Assembly (NCBI RefSeq): GCF_001297065.1
Contig: NZ_LHOX01000011.1
Span: 186,001-250,000 of the forward strand
Origin: Enterococcus sp. RIT-PI-f
GTDB lineage: Bacteria > Bacillota > Bacilli > Lactobacillales > Enterococcaceae
DNA length: 64,000 nt
Reading direction: 5' to 3'
Part shown: positions 55,124 to 63,758 of the stretch, in pieces
How the letters are laid out: the number at the start of each line of letters is the position of its first letter
How positions within the stretch are numbered: position 1 is the stretch's first letter
Program-made: the position numbers and the translations under genes
Notes under the pieces: model-generated
The model's database searches: none
What the model was told of the DNA's origin: nothing
Seen by the model: only the letters and a program-made list of their open reading frames with translations

Positions 55124-56335
55124 TCATGGATTCATTTTTTTGAGGCGATTTGGCAAGTAGATTTTCAAAAATCCTCCGGTAAAAATGAAGTAACCGCCAG
55201 CAGTTAATCCCCATTGACTGAGTGATGTCAGCGTAAAGCCGCCAATCACTGCAAAAATCAACGCTGCGAAAAATAACAGCAGTGCCAAAACTTTTTTCAT
55301 CGCACCAACTTTTTGTTCTGTTTGTACCGGATACAAGTGCGTCAAGACCATATATTGAAACTCATTGGTCAATGGAATCAACTGAAAGCCTATCAAGTAA
55401 ATAAACAAACAGCCAATCAGTAAACTAAGCCACGTTTCTTGTACAAAACAAAGAATCAAACCGGCAATCAATGAGAGACGAACATACAGTCCACCGTATT
55501 GACTTCCCCGAACCAAGCGTCGCAGATAAAGATAAAGATAGGTATTCTTGTGGTCTTTAGATACCCAATTCAAGGTCCAATCCAGATATTTTCTACGTTT
55601 GGCTTGTGCTGTGATTTGCGGTACATCTGTAAACAGATTGATAAAACGATAGATTCGATGCAACCTAGTTTGTTCCACTTGGATCATCTGATCCCACGCC
55701 AGCAAATGCTTGGGCGCTTTTAAGAAGAAGACAAACCAAAGTGCTTGTACGACCGCCAATAATAGGCCTAACCAAGGCGTGAGCCACAAACTGCAACTGA
55801 TGGAAGCAATGACCGCCAACAACCAGATCAATCGTTGACGCTTGCTTTGGACGGTCGTATCTTGATACAACCGCAGCCGCTGGATCATTAAATCACTGAT
55901 TTTCAACAACCACATCAGGAGAACATATAGAGGAAAGGAAGAGAAAGGCATGTCAACAGAAACCACCACCAATGGCATCGAAGCCCCGACGATCAGAAAA
56001 AGCACACCAAAAGGCAACCACATAGAGTAGCGCACAGCCCGGTTCAGATATGCAGCCATTTGACTTTCTTTCGCTAATAAAAAAATCAAGTCCGCTGGTT
56101 TCGTTAAGGTTGCTAGACGACCAAAGGACAAAGCACTTATCCACAACAATAAAACGATCCAGCCACCGATCCTAAACGGTTGAGGCAATGTTTTTAACAG
56201 TTCAGAATAATACAACCCCAATCCACCAACTAAAAACGTACAAATCAAAGCGAAATGATCATTGAACACATAGCGTAAATAACGCATCATATGTTTTTGG
56301 TGGCGCTGCAATCGTTGAGAAAAGAAATCAGTCAT
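55124..56335 (-). CDS. ecsB: ABC transporter permease EcsB
   Basis: The 403-aa membrane protein has about nine hydrophobic segments. It starts with the basic MTDFFSQRLQRHQKHMMRYLRYV typical of EcsB. It lies 2 bp after ecsA. EcsAB influences membrane proteolysis, secretion and competence in Bacillus; in E. faecalis it is tied to the Eep protease. The substrate is not established. Confidence 0.88.
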   Translation of the reverse strand: MTDFFSQRLQRHQKHMMRYLRYVFNDHFALICTFLVGGLGLYYSELLKTLPQPFRIGGWIVLLLWISALSFGRLATLTKPADLIFLLAKESQMAAYLNRAVRYSMWLPFGVLFLIVGASMPLVVVSVDMPFSSFPLYVLLMWLLKISDLMIQRLRLYQDTTVQSKRQRLIWLLAVIASISCSLWLTPWLGLLLAVVQALWFVFFLKAPKHLLAWDQMIQVEQTRLHRIYRFINLFTDVPQITAQAKRRKYLDWTLNWVSKDHKNTYLYLYLRRLVRGSQYGGLYVRLSLIAGLILCFVQETWLSLLIGCLFIYLIGFQLIPLTNEFQYMVLTHLYPVQTEQKVGAMKKVLALLLFFAALIFAVIGGFTLTSLSQWGLTAGGYFIFTGGFLKIYLPNRLKKMNP

Positions 56336-56337
56336 AG

Positions 56338-57066
56338 TTATTGCTCCTTTGTCAACGCTAGGTACAGATCATCCAGTGATGCGTCAGGTGTTTTAAATTC
56401 CGCTTGTAATTGCGCCAATGTGCCTTGGGCATGAATCTCGCCATTATGCAGCAAAATGAATTTATCACAATATTTTTCTGCAGTAGCTAAAATATGGGTC
56501 GACATCAAAATCGCCGCACCAGACTGTTTCATTTCATTCATCAACTCTAATAAAGCATTGATTGCCAATGGGTCTAACCCCAAAAATGGCTCGTCAATGA
56601 TATAGACACTTGGTTCTATCAAAAAAGCACAAAGAACCATCACCTTTTGCTTCATCCCTTTAGAAAAATTGGCTGGGAACCAATCCAGTTTGTTTTCCAA
56701 TCGAAATGTTTTGAGTAACCGTTCCGCTCGGGACATTGCTTCGTCTTGAGGCAATCCGTAGGCCATAGCCGTGATCTCAATGTGTTCTCGCAACGTAAGT
56801 TCTTCATATAAAGAAGGGGTTTCTGGGATATACCCGATTTTTTTGCGGTAGGCCTCCGGATTTTCTTTTAACGTCAATCCATCAATGGTGATCTTGCCGC
56901 TATGGGGTTGCAAAAGACCGATGATCTCTTTGATCGTGGTACTTTTCCCTGCACCATTTAGCCCAATCAATCCGACCAATTCACCATTTTCGATCGTAAA
57001 ATCGATATTTTTCAATACTGGCAGCTGATGATAGCCGCCCGTCACATTTGCTACTTGTAATGTCAT
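56338..57066 (-). CDS. ecsA: ABC transporter ATPase EcsA
   Basis: The 242-aa ATPase has Walker A GLNGAGKSTTIKEI, signature NFSKGMKQKVMVLCA, Walker B VYIIDEPFLGLDPLA and H-loop LMSTHILAT. Start MTLQVANVTGG at 57066 follows GGAGGAAAAAAGA. A strong extended -10 lies just upstream. It is divergent from the hit-ytxH-prsA side, as in other Bacillota. Confidence 0.92.
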   Translation of the reverse strand: MTLQVANVTGGYHQLPVLKNIDFTIENGELVGLIGLNGAGKSTTIKEIIGLLQPHSGKITIDGLTLKENPEAYRKKIGYIPETPSLYEELTLREHIEITAMAYGLPQDEAMSRAERLLKTFRLENKLDWFPANFSKGMKQKVMVLCAFLIEPSVYIIDEPFLGLDPLAINALLELMNEMKQSGAAILMSTHILATAEKYCDKFILLHNGEIHAQGTLAQLQAEFKTPDASLDDLYLALTKEQ

Positions 57067-57088
57067 TCTTTTTTCCTCCGTTTTGCCA

Positions 57089-57094
57089 ATTATA
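57089..57094 (-). promoter_or_regulatory. extended -10 promoter of ecsAB
   Basis: A perfect TATAAT on the minus strand is preceded by TGG (TGGTATAAT), 22 nt before the ecsA start. No good -35 is visible. This lets ecsAB be transcribed separately from the gene upstream. Confidence 0.6.
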
Positions 57095-57128
57095 CCATGC
57101 CTTGGCGTATGCACCAGTAGTCCATCAA

Positions 57129-57608
57129 CTAATCAAAGCGGTTGGTGATTTGCAAACTATAGTCTTCTTCTCCAAGAGATAGCGTTTCTACTGCCAAGTC
57201 TTGACTGCCAAAACGATCTTGCCAAGTCTGAGATTCTGCAGCCGGATAGACCACGATCTGAATGGCACCCGCCGCTAAACGTGTAGTGAACGCTTGAACA
57301 GCTGCTGGTTCATCGTAGGAGACAAAATTGATCGTCAGCGTGTCTTCATCGATATCCTGCGCCTTCGCCCACTGGCTGACCGCAGTTGTCAGCCCACTTT
57401 GCGTATCTTGATCCAATGCGCTTTCTGAAACAACGGCGGCTGTGACAACCTCCTCTTTCGGCCTGGTCACTGAATAAATCAGCGAGCCGCCGACAGCGAT
57501 GATCAGGATGCCTGCAATCAGCCATTCTTTGTAGGCATATGCCAGGTAGCGTGCTTTTTCGGGAAAGGTTTTCTTTTGTTGCAGCGTTTTTTTTATAATT
57601 GGTTTCAT
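57129..57608 (-). CDS. membrane-anchored protein of unknown function upstream of ecsA
   Basis: The 159-aa protein has a basic cytoplasmic N-terminus (KPIIKKTLQQKKTFPEK) and one helix (about 30-47, WLIAGILIIAVGGSLIYSV). An external mixed domain of about 110 residues follows, with no cysteine. The start at 57608 lies after GTGGGATTAT. It shares orientation with ecsAB (62-bp gap). The external domain looks like an alpha/beta fold (VVYPAAESQTWQDRFG), but no family is recognised. Confidence 0.65.
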   Translation of the reverse strand: MKPIIKKTLQQKKTFPEKARYLAYAYKEWLIAGILIIAVGGSLIYSVTRPKEEVVTAAVVSESALDQDTQSGLTTAVSQWAKAQDIDEDTLTINFVSYDEPAAVQAFTTRLAAGAIQIVVYPAAESQTWQDRFGSQDLAVETLSLGEEDYSLQITNRFD

Positions 57609-57816
57609 ATAATCCCACTTTCCGGTTCATTAAGATTAAGTCTAGGGTTGTCAGAATTGAAATGCAAGCGTTTCTCGAGAAGTTTTATTATTTTTTCAAA
57701 TCAAACTTTGCTGTTCTTTGATAGAACAGTTTTGCCATTGTGATTTATGAATGAAATCTGACGAAATGCAAGCAAATATGGTAAAGTAAGATGAATAGAT
57801 AAAGGAGGTTCTTGCA

Positions 57817-58242
57817 ATGGACAATTGTATTTTTTGTAAAATCAGTCAAAAGGAGATTCCTAGTCATACAGTATATGAAGATGATGTCGTATATGCTTTT
57901 TTGGATATTTCTCAAGTTACACCCGGCCACACCCTTGTGATCCCTAAAAAACATGTCATGGACATCTTTGACTTTGATGATGCGTTAGCAGCGGATGTGT
58001 TTGCCCGTATCCCGAAAATCGCTCAAGCCATCGAAGACGCATTTCCTGCGATCGAGGGGTTGAATATCGTCAATAATAATAAAGCCCTGGCTTATCAATC
58101 TGTCTTTCATTCCCATATCCACTTGATTCCTCGGTATAGCAAAGAAGACGATTTCTCAATGCATTTCGGCGACCATACAGCAGACTATACGACTGAAAAA
58201 TTAGCAGATATCGCAGATAAAATCAGAAAGCAGGTGCGTTAG
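57817..58242 (+). CDS. hit: HIT-family nucleotide-binding protein
   Basis: The 141-aa Hint-type hydrolase has the histidine triad FHSHIHLIPRY and the N-terminal zinc-type start MDNCIFCKI. It probably hydrolyses adenosine phosphoramidates. The start follows AAAGGAGGTTCTTGCA. A promoter (CTGACG, 18 nt, TAAAGT) lies near 57757-57787. The next gene starts directly after its stop. Confidence 0.93.
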   Translation: MDNCIFCKISQKEIPSHTVYEDDVVYAFLDISQVTPGHTLVIPKKHVMDIFDFDDALAADVFARIPKIAQAIEDAFPAIEGLNIVNNNKALAYQSVFHSHIHLIPRYSKEDDFSMHFGDHTADYTTEKLADIADKIRKQVR

Positions 58243-58599
58243 ATGATTGGTCAATTCATTAAAGGCTTGTTCTTCGGTTCATTAGCCGGCGGTTTAGGTG
58301 GGCTTTTGTTTGCACCTAAAAGCGGGCAAGAAACCCGCGAACAGATGATCCGTTATTTGGATGAAACCACGGAAGCAACCCTTGAATTCAATGATAGTGT
58401 CAAACATTTAAAAGATGCTGTGATGGTCACTCGTAAAACCATAGACGAAACGATCCCAGTAGTGACAGAATCTTTCGCGAAGGATCTAGAATCGTTTAAA
58501 TTTCAAGCTCAACCACGGATCGAGCGGATCAAAACCCAGCTTGAGCAACTCAATCAGCATGTCACAACGATCCAAGCTAAGCCCGCCGATGAAGAGTAG
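58243..58599 (+). CDS. ytxH: YtxH-like small membrane protein
   Basis: The 118-aa protein has an N-terminal Gly-rich helix (GLFFGSLAGGLGGLLFAPKSG), the YtxH/gas-vesicle-like signature with APKSG. A long amphipathic coiled-coil region follows. It begins immediately after the hit stop codon and is co-transcribed. Function is unknown; it is conserved between hit and prsA. Confidence 0.82.
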   Translation: MIGQFIKGLFFGSLAGGLGGLLFAPKSGQETREQMIRYLDETTEATLEFNDSVKHLKDAVMVTRKTIDETIPVVTESFAKDLESFKFQAQPRIERIKTQLEQLNQHVTTIQAKPADEE

Positions 58600-58733
58600 T
58601 CTCCTAAGAAACATTGTAGTTTTTATGAATTTTGTTTGAAACATCTACGGTTTTCTTTCCAACCTTTTATAGAAGTGGTATAGTAGGATTTGTGATTATT
58701 TAGAATTTTGACGAAATAGGAGTGCTTACTAGA

Positions 58734-59780
58734 ATGAAGAAAAAATTGATTTTAGCCGCTGTCAGTGCAATGAGCCTTTTTGCATTAGCTGCTTGTGGCA
58801 GTTCCAGTGAAGAAATTGCAACAATGAAAGGTGGTACGATCACCGTTCAAGATTTTTACGATGAAGCAAAAACAGATTCAACGAACCAAAGTTTGATTCG
58901 TCAATTGATCGTCTTAAAAGTATTCGATGAAAAATATGGCGACAAAGTGACCGATGATATGGTTGATGAACAATTCAATACGACTGCTGATCAATATGGC
59001 GGCAGTGATACCTTTGAATCCGCATTAGAATCTGCTGGTTACACAACTAAAACCTACCGTGAACAAATTAGACAACAATTGTCTTTACAAGAAGGTTTGA
59101 AAGCCAACATGGATATCACGGATGACGATTTGAAAACTGCTTGGGATTCTTTCCATCCTGAAGTAGAAGCACAAATCATCAAAGTAGCAAGTGAAGATGA
59201 TGCAAATGATGTTTTAGATGAAGTGAATAAAGATGACGCTGATTTTGGTGAGATTGCAAAAGATAAATCAACTGATACAGCAACTGCTGAAGATGGCGGG
59301 ACGATCAAATTTGATTCTACTTCAACAGATGTACCGACTGAAGTACAAACAGCTGCTTTTGCATTAAAAGATGGCGAAATCTCAGATGTCATTTCAGCAA
59401 CGGATACATCAACTTATACAACAAGCTACTATATTGTCAAAATGGTGAAAAACCAAGATAAAGGCAATGACATGGACAAATTCAATGATGAATTGACTGA
59501 AATCGCTCAAAACACATTGTTAAATGATTCCACATTTGTTGCTTCAACGATTGGTACAGAATTACAAGCTGCCAATGTCAAAATGAAAGATTCTGATCTT
59601 GCTGATCTGCTTTCTGATTACATCACAGCTGCCGATACAGAAGATTCTACAACTGACTCTTCCGCAACTGATGCTACAGACTCTTCTGAAACTGATAGTA
59701 CAGACAGTGACGCAGCAACTGATTCAACTGATGATTCAACTGCAACTAGCGAAAGTGCAACTGATTCTTCTGCTGAATAG
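58734..59780 (+). CDS. prsA: foldase lipoprotein PrsA
   Basis: The 348-aa extracellular peptidyl-prolyl isomerase helps exported proteins fold. The lipoprotein signal peptide ends ALAACGSSS, with lipid attached at Cys21. A SurA-like N-terminal domain and a parvulin core (about 130-245, EVEAQIIKVASEDDANDVL... FALKDGEISDVI) follow. The last 45 residues are an acidic Ser/Thr/Asp-rich tail (for example TDSSATDATDSSETDSTDS) not needed for catalysis. ATG 58734 follows AGGAGTGCTTACTAGA. A promoter (TTTCCA, 17 nt, TATAGT) precedes it. Confidence 0.93.
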   Translation: MKKKLILAAVSAMSLFALAACGSSSEEIATMKGGTITVQDFYDEAKTDSTNQSLIRQLIVLKVFDEKYGDKVTDDMVDEQFNTTADQYGGSDTFESALESAGYTTKTYREQIRQQLSLQEGLKANMDITDDDLKTAWDSFHPEVEAQIIKVASEDDANDVLDEVNKDDADFGEIAKDKSTDTATAEDGGTIKFDSTSTDVPTEVQTAAFALKDGEISDVISATDTSTYTTSYYIVKMVKNQDKGNDMDKFNDELTEIAQNTLLNDSTFVASTIGTELQAANVKMKDSDLADLLSDYITAADTEDSTTDSSATDATDSSETDSTDSDAATDSTDDSTATSESATDSSAE

Positions 59781-59797
59781 TTATCCCTTTATAATTA

Positions 59798-59837
59798 TAA
59801 AAAAGTACAGCCACTCTGAAGTGGTTGTACTTTTTTT
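59798..59837. terminator. terminator of prsA
   Basis: AAAAGTACAGCCACT/AGTGGTTGTACTTTT forms a stem with one G-T pair, followed by T3. Confidence 0.85.
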
Positions 59838-59913
59838 GTGTTCGATCGTTTCACATTAATATTGGCCTAAACACGCACTGCAAAAAATGTGATTTTCAAA
59901 TCAAAACTTTTAA

Positions 59914-61236
59914 TCAACTACTTTTTTTACTCATGTTTGATGTTACTTTTTCATCGATACGCAAGAAAGGCAGATAGATGAACACGCTGACTGCTATAAT
60001 CGCGATCTGCAATGCTGCGGCACGCCAGTCGCCTCCTGTAGCTAAAAATCCGGAGATCACAGGTGGCGTAGTCCAAGGAATCTGAACTACGACATGGTTA
60101 ATCAAACCAACAGCGGTGGCAAAATAGGCAACAGTTAAAGAAAAAATTGGTGCCAATACAAAAGGAATAATCAAGCTAATATTGAATACAATCGGCAATC
60201 CAAAAATGATCGGTTCACTAATATTAAATATCGCAGGTGTTACGGAAAGTTTCGCAAAATCTTTGTAATCTTTTCGACGACTAAAGATAAATATAGCAAT
60301 CAGCAAAGCAATCGTATTCCCCGAACCACCCATCACTGCAAAAGTGTCTTTAAACGCCATATTGATAATATGTGGTATTTCCTCTTTGTTGGCATAAGCA
60401 GCCATATTTTCTTGCATATTTTGTAATAAAAACGGATCTAATAGTGAGCCAGAAATAACCGCTTGATGAATGCCAAAGCCAAAAAATAAATTGGCAATCG
60501 ATGTGATGAGTAAGAATCCTGGCAACCCTGTCGTCACTTTACTCAAAGGCCCTGTGATTACAGTAGTAATGACCGTATTAACGTCCATATGAAATAGTTG
60601 ATTGATTGCAAAAGAACCAATGGCAAAAGTAGTGACTGTTATCATAATGGGTATCAACACATTGAATGATTTCAACACTGCTGGTGGGATGTTACCCGAT
60701 AACTGAATCTGCAGTTTTTGGTTATTTGAAAGTTTGATAAATAATTCTGTAGCTGCTAGTCCAACAAAAATCCCCACAAACATACCTGAAGCACCGGTAT
60801 GTGTAACGGGTATTACCCCGCTAACTTCAAAAGCTTGTTGACTTCCCTCAGGTGTAAAGAATGTCATCATAGGTGTTAATACAACAAATGTTGAAATAGC
60901 TACTAATACCGCAGCGATTTGATTGGTATAATTTCTACTGACGCACATATGATATGATACCGCTGCCACAACTAGCAATGTCGTGATACTCAATGTCCCA
61001 TTGCTTATTGATGTTCCTATTTCTTGAATTGTTGTTAACGTTGCCGGATCAATGATTTTCCCCATAAAACCTGTGGGTTCTAAAATCACATAATTAATCA
61101 ATGTGACAAACCCCGCCAACATCATAAATGGCATAAAAGTTGCAAATGCATCACGCAGTGTACGCAAATGTATTTGATTCCCCAACTTCGTCGCAATGAT
61201 ACCAAATTTTTCAAAAATAGCATCTTTTTTACTCAT
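59914..61236 (-). CDS. PTS lactose/cellobiose-family EIIC permease
   Basis: The 440-aa membrane component has about ten helices. It begins FEKFGIIATKLGNQIHLRTLRDAF and includes GFGIHQAVISGSLLDPF and NISEPIIFGLPIVFN, signatures of the lactose/cellobiose EIIC family. No EIIA or EIIB gene is in view, so these must come from elsewhere. ATG 61236 is preferred; an ATG four codons earlier abuts GAGGGAG too closely. It is expressed with the GH1 gene from a matched promoter, so it likely imports a beta-glucoside. Confidence 0.87.
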   Translation of the reverse strand: MSKKDAIFEKFGIIATKLGNQIHLRTLRDAFATFMPFMMLAGFVTLINYVILEPTGFMGKIIDPATLTTIQEIGTSISNGTLSITTLLVVAAVSYHMCVSRNYTNQIAAVLVAISTFVVLTPMMTFFTPEGSQQAFEVSGVIPVTHTGASGMFVGIFVGLAATELFIKLSNNQKLQIQLSGNIPPAVLKSFNVLIPIMITVTTFAIGSFAINQLFHMDVNTVITTVITGPLSKVTTGLPGFLLITSIANLFFGFGIHQAVISGSLLDPFLLQNMQENMAAYANKEEIPHIINMAFKDTFAVMGGSGNTIALLIAIFIFSRRKDYKDFAKLSVTPAIFNISEPIIFGLPIVFNISLIIPFVLAPIFSLTVAYFATAVGLINHVVVQIPWTTPPVISGFLATGGDWRAAALQIAIIAVSVFIYLPFLRIDEKVTSNMSKKSS

Positions 61237-61263
61237 AATACAATCCATCTCCCTCTATTTCGC

Positions 61264-61342
61264 TGTAAGCGATTGCTTATGACATGATAATACATCAGCC
61301 TTTCAATAAAGTAAATACCTTTATATAAAATTATATATCTTT
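61264..61342 (-). promoter_or_regulatory. promoter, regulator box and cre site of the EIIC gene
   Basis: On the minus strand TTTACT (61310-61315) and TATTAT (61287-61292) are spaced 17 nt. A 35-bp block (61308-61342) contains the AT-rich palindrome-like box and the -35. It matches 33 of 35 bases of the block in front of the GH1 gene (62183-62217). A cre-like site TGTAAGCGATTGCTTA (61264-61279) lies just downstream of the -10. The GntR-type protein encoded between them is the likely binder. Confidence 0.7.
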
Positions 61343-61356
61343 GTATAAATAAAAAA

Positions 61357-61386
61357 ATAAAAACCAACTTCTACGTTGGTTTTTAT
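61357..61386 (-). terminator. terminator of the GntR gene overlapping its stop codon
   Basis: ATAAAAACCAAC/GTTGGTTTTTAT is an extended symmetric stem. On the minus strand it ends in a T-rich run. The gntR stop codon (61383-61385) lies in the stem. Confidence 0.7.
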
Positions 61387-62096
61387 TTCTCTACAAATAC
61401 TGCTTCAAAAATAAAATCTTGATATAAATGGCGAGACAATGAGTATTCAAATGGCAAACCAGAAGATAATGAAACCACTTTGTCTACTTCAATCATAAAA
61501 GAACCTGGATCAATGGATAAAACTTCTGCATCAAATGTACTCGCAACATCGCCTTTGATCCAAATATGGGAAGATTTAATTTCTAATCCTAATTCATCTG
61601 TGATATACCCATAAACTGAGCGTTCCAAATGCTTCGGCTCCAATCCAGGAATAACTGAAAGAGGCATAAAGGTTTGTTCGATTGAGTACGGATCACCATC
61701 AATAAAGCGACTTCGAATAATATTATAGACATATTCATTTGGATTGATTTCCAAAATGGTAGCGACTTCATTTTTTGGTAGTTCAATGGAAAATGTATGT
61801 ATCTTCGACGTAACATGCTCTTCTCCTACCAAGTCAAACAGTCCTTCATTCGGACCGAATACTTTTGAATTATCGATTGGTGTGCGCAATACTTCAGTAC
61901 CATACCCACTTCTTGTACGCAGAAGTCCTTCTGATACGAGCATATCGATCCCCTTCTTGACCGTTAATTTACTTGTATGATAATTTTTCGCTAAAATATC
62001 ACCTGGTGGTAGTTTCTCACCTATTGGATATGTCCCTTTAGCAATTTTTTTCTTGATATCTGTATAGACTTCCATATATTTGGGCTGTTTCTTCAT
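61383..62096 (-). CDS. GntR-family regulator with UTRA domain
   Basis: The 237-aa regulator has a GntR winged helix (KYMEVYTDIKKKIAKGTYPI... SKLTVKKGIDMLVSEGLL). A UTRA effector domain follows (VYNIIRSRFIDGDPYSIEQTFMP, FEYSLSRHLYQDFIFEAVF). Such proteins sense sugar phosphates (for example beta-glucoside 6-phosphates). ATG 62096 follows AAAGGAAGTTTTGAA. It sits between EIIC and GH1 and likely controls both through the mirrored boxes. Confidence 0.88.
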   Translation of the reverse strand: MKKQPKYMEVYTDIKKKIAKGTYPIGEKLPPGDILAKNYHTSKLTVKKGIDMLVSEGLLRTRSGYGTEVLRTPIDNSKVFGPNEGLFDLVGEEHVTSKIHTFSIELPKNEVATILEINPNEYVYNIIRSRFIDGDPYSIEQTFMPLSVIPGLEPKHLERSVYGYITDELGLEIKSSHIWIKGDVASTFDAEVLSIDPGSFMIEVDKVVSLSSGLPFEYSLSRHLYQDFIFEAVFVEK

Positions 62097-62182
62097 TTCA
62101 AAACTTCCTTTCACCAAACAATCATAACCCTACTTTATCATAAAGACATTAGTTTATGCTACTAAAAATATACACCATAAAA

Positions 62183-62239
62183 AAAGATATATATTTTTAT
62201 ATAAAAGTATTTACTTTAAAGTGAAAGCGGTGTTAAAAT
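62183..62239 (+). promoter_or_regulatory. promoter, regulator box and cre site of the GH1 gene
   Basis: TTTACT (62210-62215) and TAAAAT (62234-62239) are spaced 18 nt. A cre-like site TGAAAGCGGTGTTA (62222-62235) matches all defined consensus bases but one and sits in the spacer. The upstream AT-rich block (62183-62217) is the mirror copy of that in front of the EIIC gene. Confidence 0.7.
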
Positions 62240-62265
62240 AAAGTCATTGAGTGGAGGGAAAAGAT

Positions 62266-63687
62266 ATGACAAAAAAACAATTAGTCTTTCCAAAAGATTT
62301 TTGGTGGGGATCTGCTTGGTCTGCTGAACAAGCTGAGGGACGAGGTGAAACCGGAAAAGCAGAAACCGTATGGGAACGATGGTTTCACGAACAGCCCAAT
62401 CGGTTTTATAAAAGAATCGGTCCTGATACGACTACCGATCACATTCATCGCTATCATGAAGATATTCAACTAATGAAACAAACCGGGCACAATTCATTTC
62501 GTGTTTCAATTTCATGGGCGCGGATGTTTCCAAATGATGGCGTTGGAGAACCAAATAAAAAAGCCATCGCATTCTACCGTGATTTATTTACTGAGATGAA
62601 CAATAATGGTATCAAAGTATTCGCAAATCTCTATCATTTTGATATGCCCGCGAAACTACAAGACCAAGGTGGCTGGGAATCCAGAGAAGTTGTAGACGCC
62701 TATGTTCACTTTGCGGATACTTGCTTTCAATATTTTGGTGACTTAGTGTACCATTGGTTCACATTCAATGAGCCTTTAGGTCCAATCTTAGGTTCTTATT
62801 TGGAAGATTTTCATTATCCTAATATGATTGATTTCAAAAGAGGTGCACAAGCAGCATTCTTTACAATTCTGGCTCATGCAAAAGCAATAGAAGCATTCAA
62901 AAAATATGATTTGACAAGCAAAATAGGTGTAATTCTTAATCTGAGTCCAACTTTTCCTAGAAGTCAAAATTCAGCGGATGTTCGCGCTGCAGAAATTGCA
63001 GATTTATTCTATACTCGAAGTTTCTTAGATCCAATGGTTAAAGGCGTATTTCCCGAAAAACTGATTACTCTTTTAAAATCATATGAACAAATGCCGGCTG
63101 ACTACCAAGAGTCAGATCTAGCTACTATCAAAGAGAATACAGCACAAATTTTAGGTCTGAATTATTACGAACCTCGCCGAGTTAAAGCACGCTTAACTGC
63201 CATCAACCCAGATGGGCCTTTCCTACCTGACTGGTTTTTCGAGCATCATATTATGCCTGGGAGACGAATGAATGAATACCGCGGTTGGGAAATTTATGAA
63301 AAAGGGATGTATGATTTGTGTCTTGATATAAAGAACAATTATGGCAATATCGAAGCTTTTATCTCAGAAAATGGTATGGGGGTAGCAGATGAAGAAAGGT
63401 TTATGGATGAGAACGGACAAGTGATCGATGATTATCGGATTTCCTTCATCCAAGATCACTTAGCATATCTTTGGCAAGCAATCCAAGATGGTTGCAACAT
63501 TAAAGGGTATCATTTGTGGACATTTATTGATTGTTGGTCCTGGATAAATTCATACAAAAATCGTTACGGTCTTGTATCATTAGACTTAGAGACACAAACA
63601 AGAACCATCAAAAAAAGCGGCTATTTCTATAAAACATTGAGTGAGGAAAACGGTTTTCTTTACGACACTGATTTACTCATTCGATAA
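62266..63687 (+). CDS. GH1 (6-phospho-)beta-glucosidase
   Basis: The 473-aa enzyme is GH1. Acid/base Glu169 lies in WFTFNEPLG and nucleophile Glu368 in AFISENGMG. It begins VFPKDFWWGSAWSAEQAEG. It probably splits an incoming 6-phospho-beta-glucoside. The phosphate-site region reads SWINSYKNRYG, where the classical Ser-Lys-Tyr set has Lys two residues before the Tyr; here that place is Asn. Substrate is therefore uncertain. ATG 62266 follows GAGTGGAGGGAAAAGAT. Gene and neighbours are AT-rich. Confidence 0.9.
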   Translation: MTKKQLVFPKDFWWGSAWSAEQAEGRGETGKAETVWERWFHEQPNRFYKRIGPDTTTDHIHRYHEDIQLMKQTGHNSFRVSISWARMFPNDGVGEPNKKAIAFYRDLFTEMNNNGIKVFANLYHFDMPAKLQDQGGWESREVVDAYVHFADTCFQYFGDLVYHWFTFNEPLGPILGSYLEDFHYPNMIDFKRGAQAAFFTILAHAKAIEAFKKYDLTSKIGVILNLSPTFPRSQNSADVRAAEIADLFYTRSFLDPMVKGVFPEKLITLLKSYEQMPADYQESDLATIKENTAQILGLNYYEPRRVKARLTAINPDGPFLPDWFFEHHIMPGRRMNEYRGWEIYEKGMYDLCLDIKNNYGNIEAFISENGMGVADEERFMDENGQVIDDYRISFIQDHLAYLWQAIQDGCNIKGYHLWTFIDCWSWINSYKNRYGLVSLDLETQTRTIKKSGYFYKTLSEENGFLYDTDLLIR

Positions 63688-63704
63688 TATTGGCAACACA
63701 AACT

Positions 63705-63758
63705 AAAGAAGGCAAAGTCCGTTCCAGTATCTTTAGAACGAACTTTGCCTTCTTTTTT
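63705..63758. terminator. terminator of the GH1 gene
   Basis: AAAGAAGGCAAAGT/ACTTTGCCTTCTTT with inner CGTTC/GAACG is followed by T4. It overlaps the stop codon of the convergent phosphoesterase gene. Confidence 0.85.
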
